In this document: one piece after another, positions 63,797 to 64,000 of the stretch
Position numbering within the stretch: the first letter of the stretch is position 1
How the letters are laid out: every line of letters starts with the position of its first letter
Source of the DNA: Bacteroidota bacterium
Lineage (GTDB): Bacteria > Bacteroidota > Bacteroidia > Chitinophagales > Chitinophagaceae
Direction: 5' to 3'
Assembly (NCBI GenBank): GCA_018266455.1
Contig: JAFEAJ010000008.1
Span: forward strand, 186,001-250,000
Length of the DNA stretch: 64,000 bases
Made by a program: the position numbers and the translations under genes
The notes under the pieces: model-generated
Seen by the model: the letters and a program-made list of their open reading frames with translations, nothing else
The model's database searches: none
Told to the model about the DNA's origin: nothing

Positions 63797-64000
63797 TTAC
63801 AACATCCCTTTTTCCAGAAGATATTCTGCGATCTGCACCGCATTGGTAGCAGCGCCTTTGCGCAGGTTATCGCTCACCACCCACATGTTCAGCGTATTTG
63901 GCTGTGTTTCATCGCGGCGCAGCCGCCCAACAAAAACATCGTCCTTTTCATGCGCATCTTTAGGCATAGGGTATTGTTGAGCTGCGGGGTCATCAACCAC
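63797..64000 (-). CDS. asd: Aspartate-semialdehyde dehydrogenase, C-terminal part (5' end outside window)
   Basis: The minus-strand frame open to the right edge encodes 67 residues: DDPAAQQYPMPKDAHEKDDVFVGRLRRDETQPNTLNMWVVSDNLRKGAATNAVQIAEYLLEKGML. This is the end of Asd, which reduces aspartyl phosphate to aspartate semialdehyde for Lys, Met, Thr and diaminopimelate. The DNLRKGAATNAVQIAE segment is a strong match to the family's NADP/substrate-binding C-terminus. The N-terminal part lies beyond position 64000. Confidence 0.92.
   Translation of the reverse strand: MVDDPAAQQYPMPKDAHEKDDVFVGRLRRDETQPNTLNMWVVSDNLRKGAATNAVQIAEYLLEKGML

Overview
The window comes from a Bacteroidota chromosome, most likely a member of the Chitinophagaceae or a close relative. 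The evidence is a GldC gliding-motility gene at the left edge, a secreted protein with a type IX secretion sorting domain, a SusC/SusD pair, Bacteroidota-restricted families (DUF4290, TIGR02757, DUF4286, PepSY-like secreted proteins), the small ribosomal protein THX, weak Shine-Dalgarno sequences, and several start-proximal boxes matching the Bacteroidota promoter pattern TTG-N19/20-TAnnTTTG. Base composition is moderately AT-rich and fairly even. Most genes are housekeeping. I found no CRISPR array, rRNA, tRNA or prophage.

Layout. 1-1.4 kb: gldC (cut by the left edge) and a GT4-type glycosyltransferase. 1.6-7.8 kb: a T9SS-exported protein, then DUF4290, murA, gmk, a CNNM/CBS membrane protein and rpiB. 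7.9-13.3 kb: a TPR protein, a deoxyhypusine synthase-like enzyme, two PepSY-like secreted proteins, and an AcpH-like gene followed by asnB. 13.7-20.3 kb: a trans-sulfuration enzyme with two poorly known downstream genes, a fatty-acid-hydroxylase-type membrane protein, a FAH-family hydrolase, lysS and an SDR. 20.8-25.7 kb: a tetR-tolC-emrA-emrB efflux operon read leftward, with a well-defined autoregulated promoter. 25.8-27.05 kb: an ISKra4-family insertion sequence with 20-bp inverted-repeat cores and a perfect 8-bp target duplication. It sits between the efflux operon and a split, cobalamin-dependent methionine synthase (two metH genes, 27.3-31.1 kb).

31.1-42.5 kb: a predicted barrel protein, a LOG-family protein, exonuclease III, DUF4286, HU, THX, pdxH, a membrane-anchored coiled-coil protein, and the translation operon rplM-rpsI-rpsB-tsf with pyrH downstream. 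An HD-domain protein and a DUF4397 lipoprotein follow. 42.6-60 kb is the most accessory part: two tandem, overlapping lipoproteins of about 1,100 residues with FG-GAP/VCBS and ASPIC-UnbV domains, an SRPBCC plus GyrI-like protein, susD, susC, a cytoplasmic GH37 trehalase, an MFS transporter, a divergent AraC regulator and a Nudix-derived transcription factor. I read this as a trehalose (or related alpha-glucoside) uptake locus: SusCD across the outer membrane, MFS across the inner membrane, trehalase inside, AraC as likely activator. The right end carries ligA, a NUMOD4/HNH-like protein, a DUF2461 protein and the C-terminus of asd.

I did not find a wholly new defence or mobile system. The points most worth following up are the promoter/operator of the efflux operon next to a recent insertion, the homopolymer frameshift in the transposase, the long structured metH leader, a candidate small RNA at 7.1-7.23 kb, the MurA Cys-to-Asp active site, the bacterial deoxyhypusine synthase-like enzyme, and the inverted repeat inside the efflux operon.
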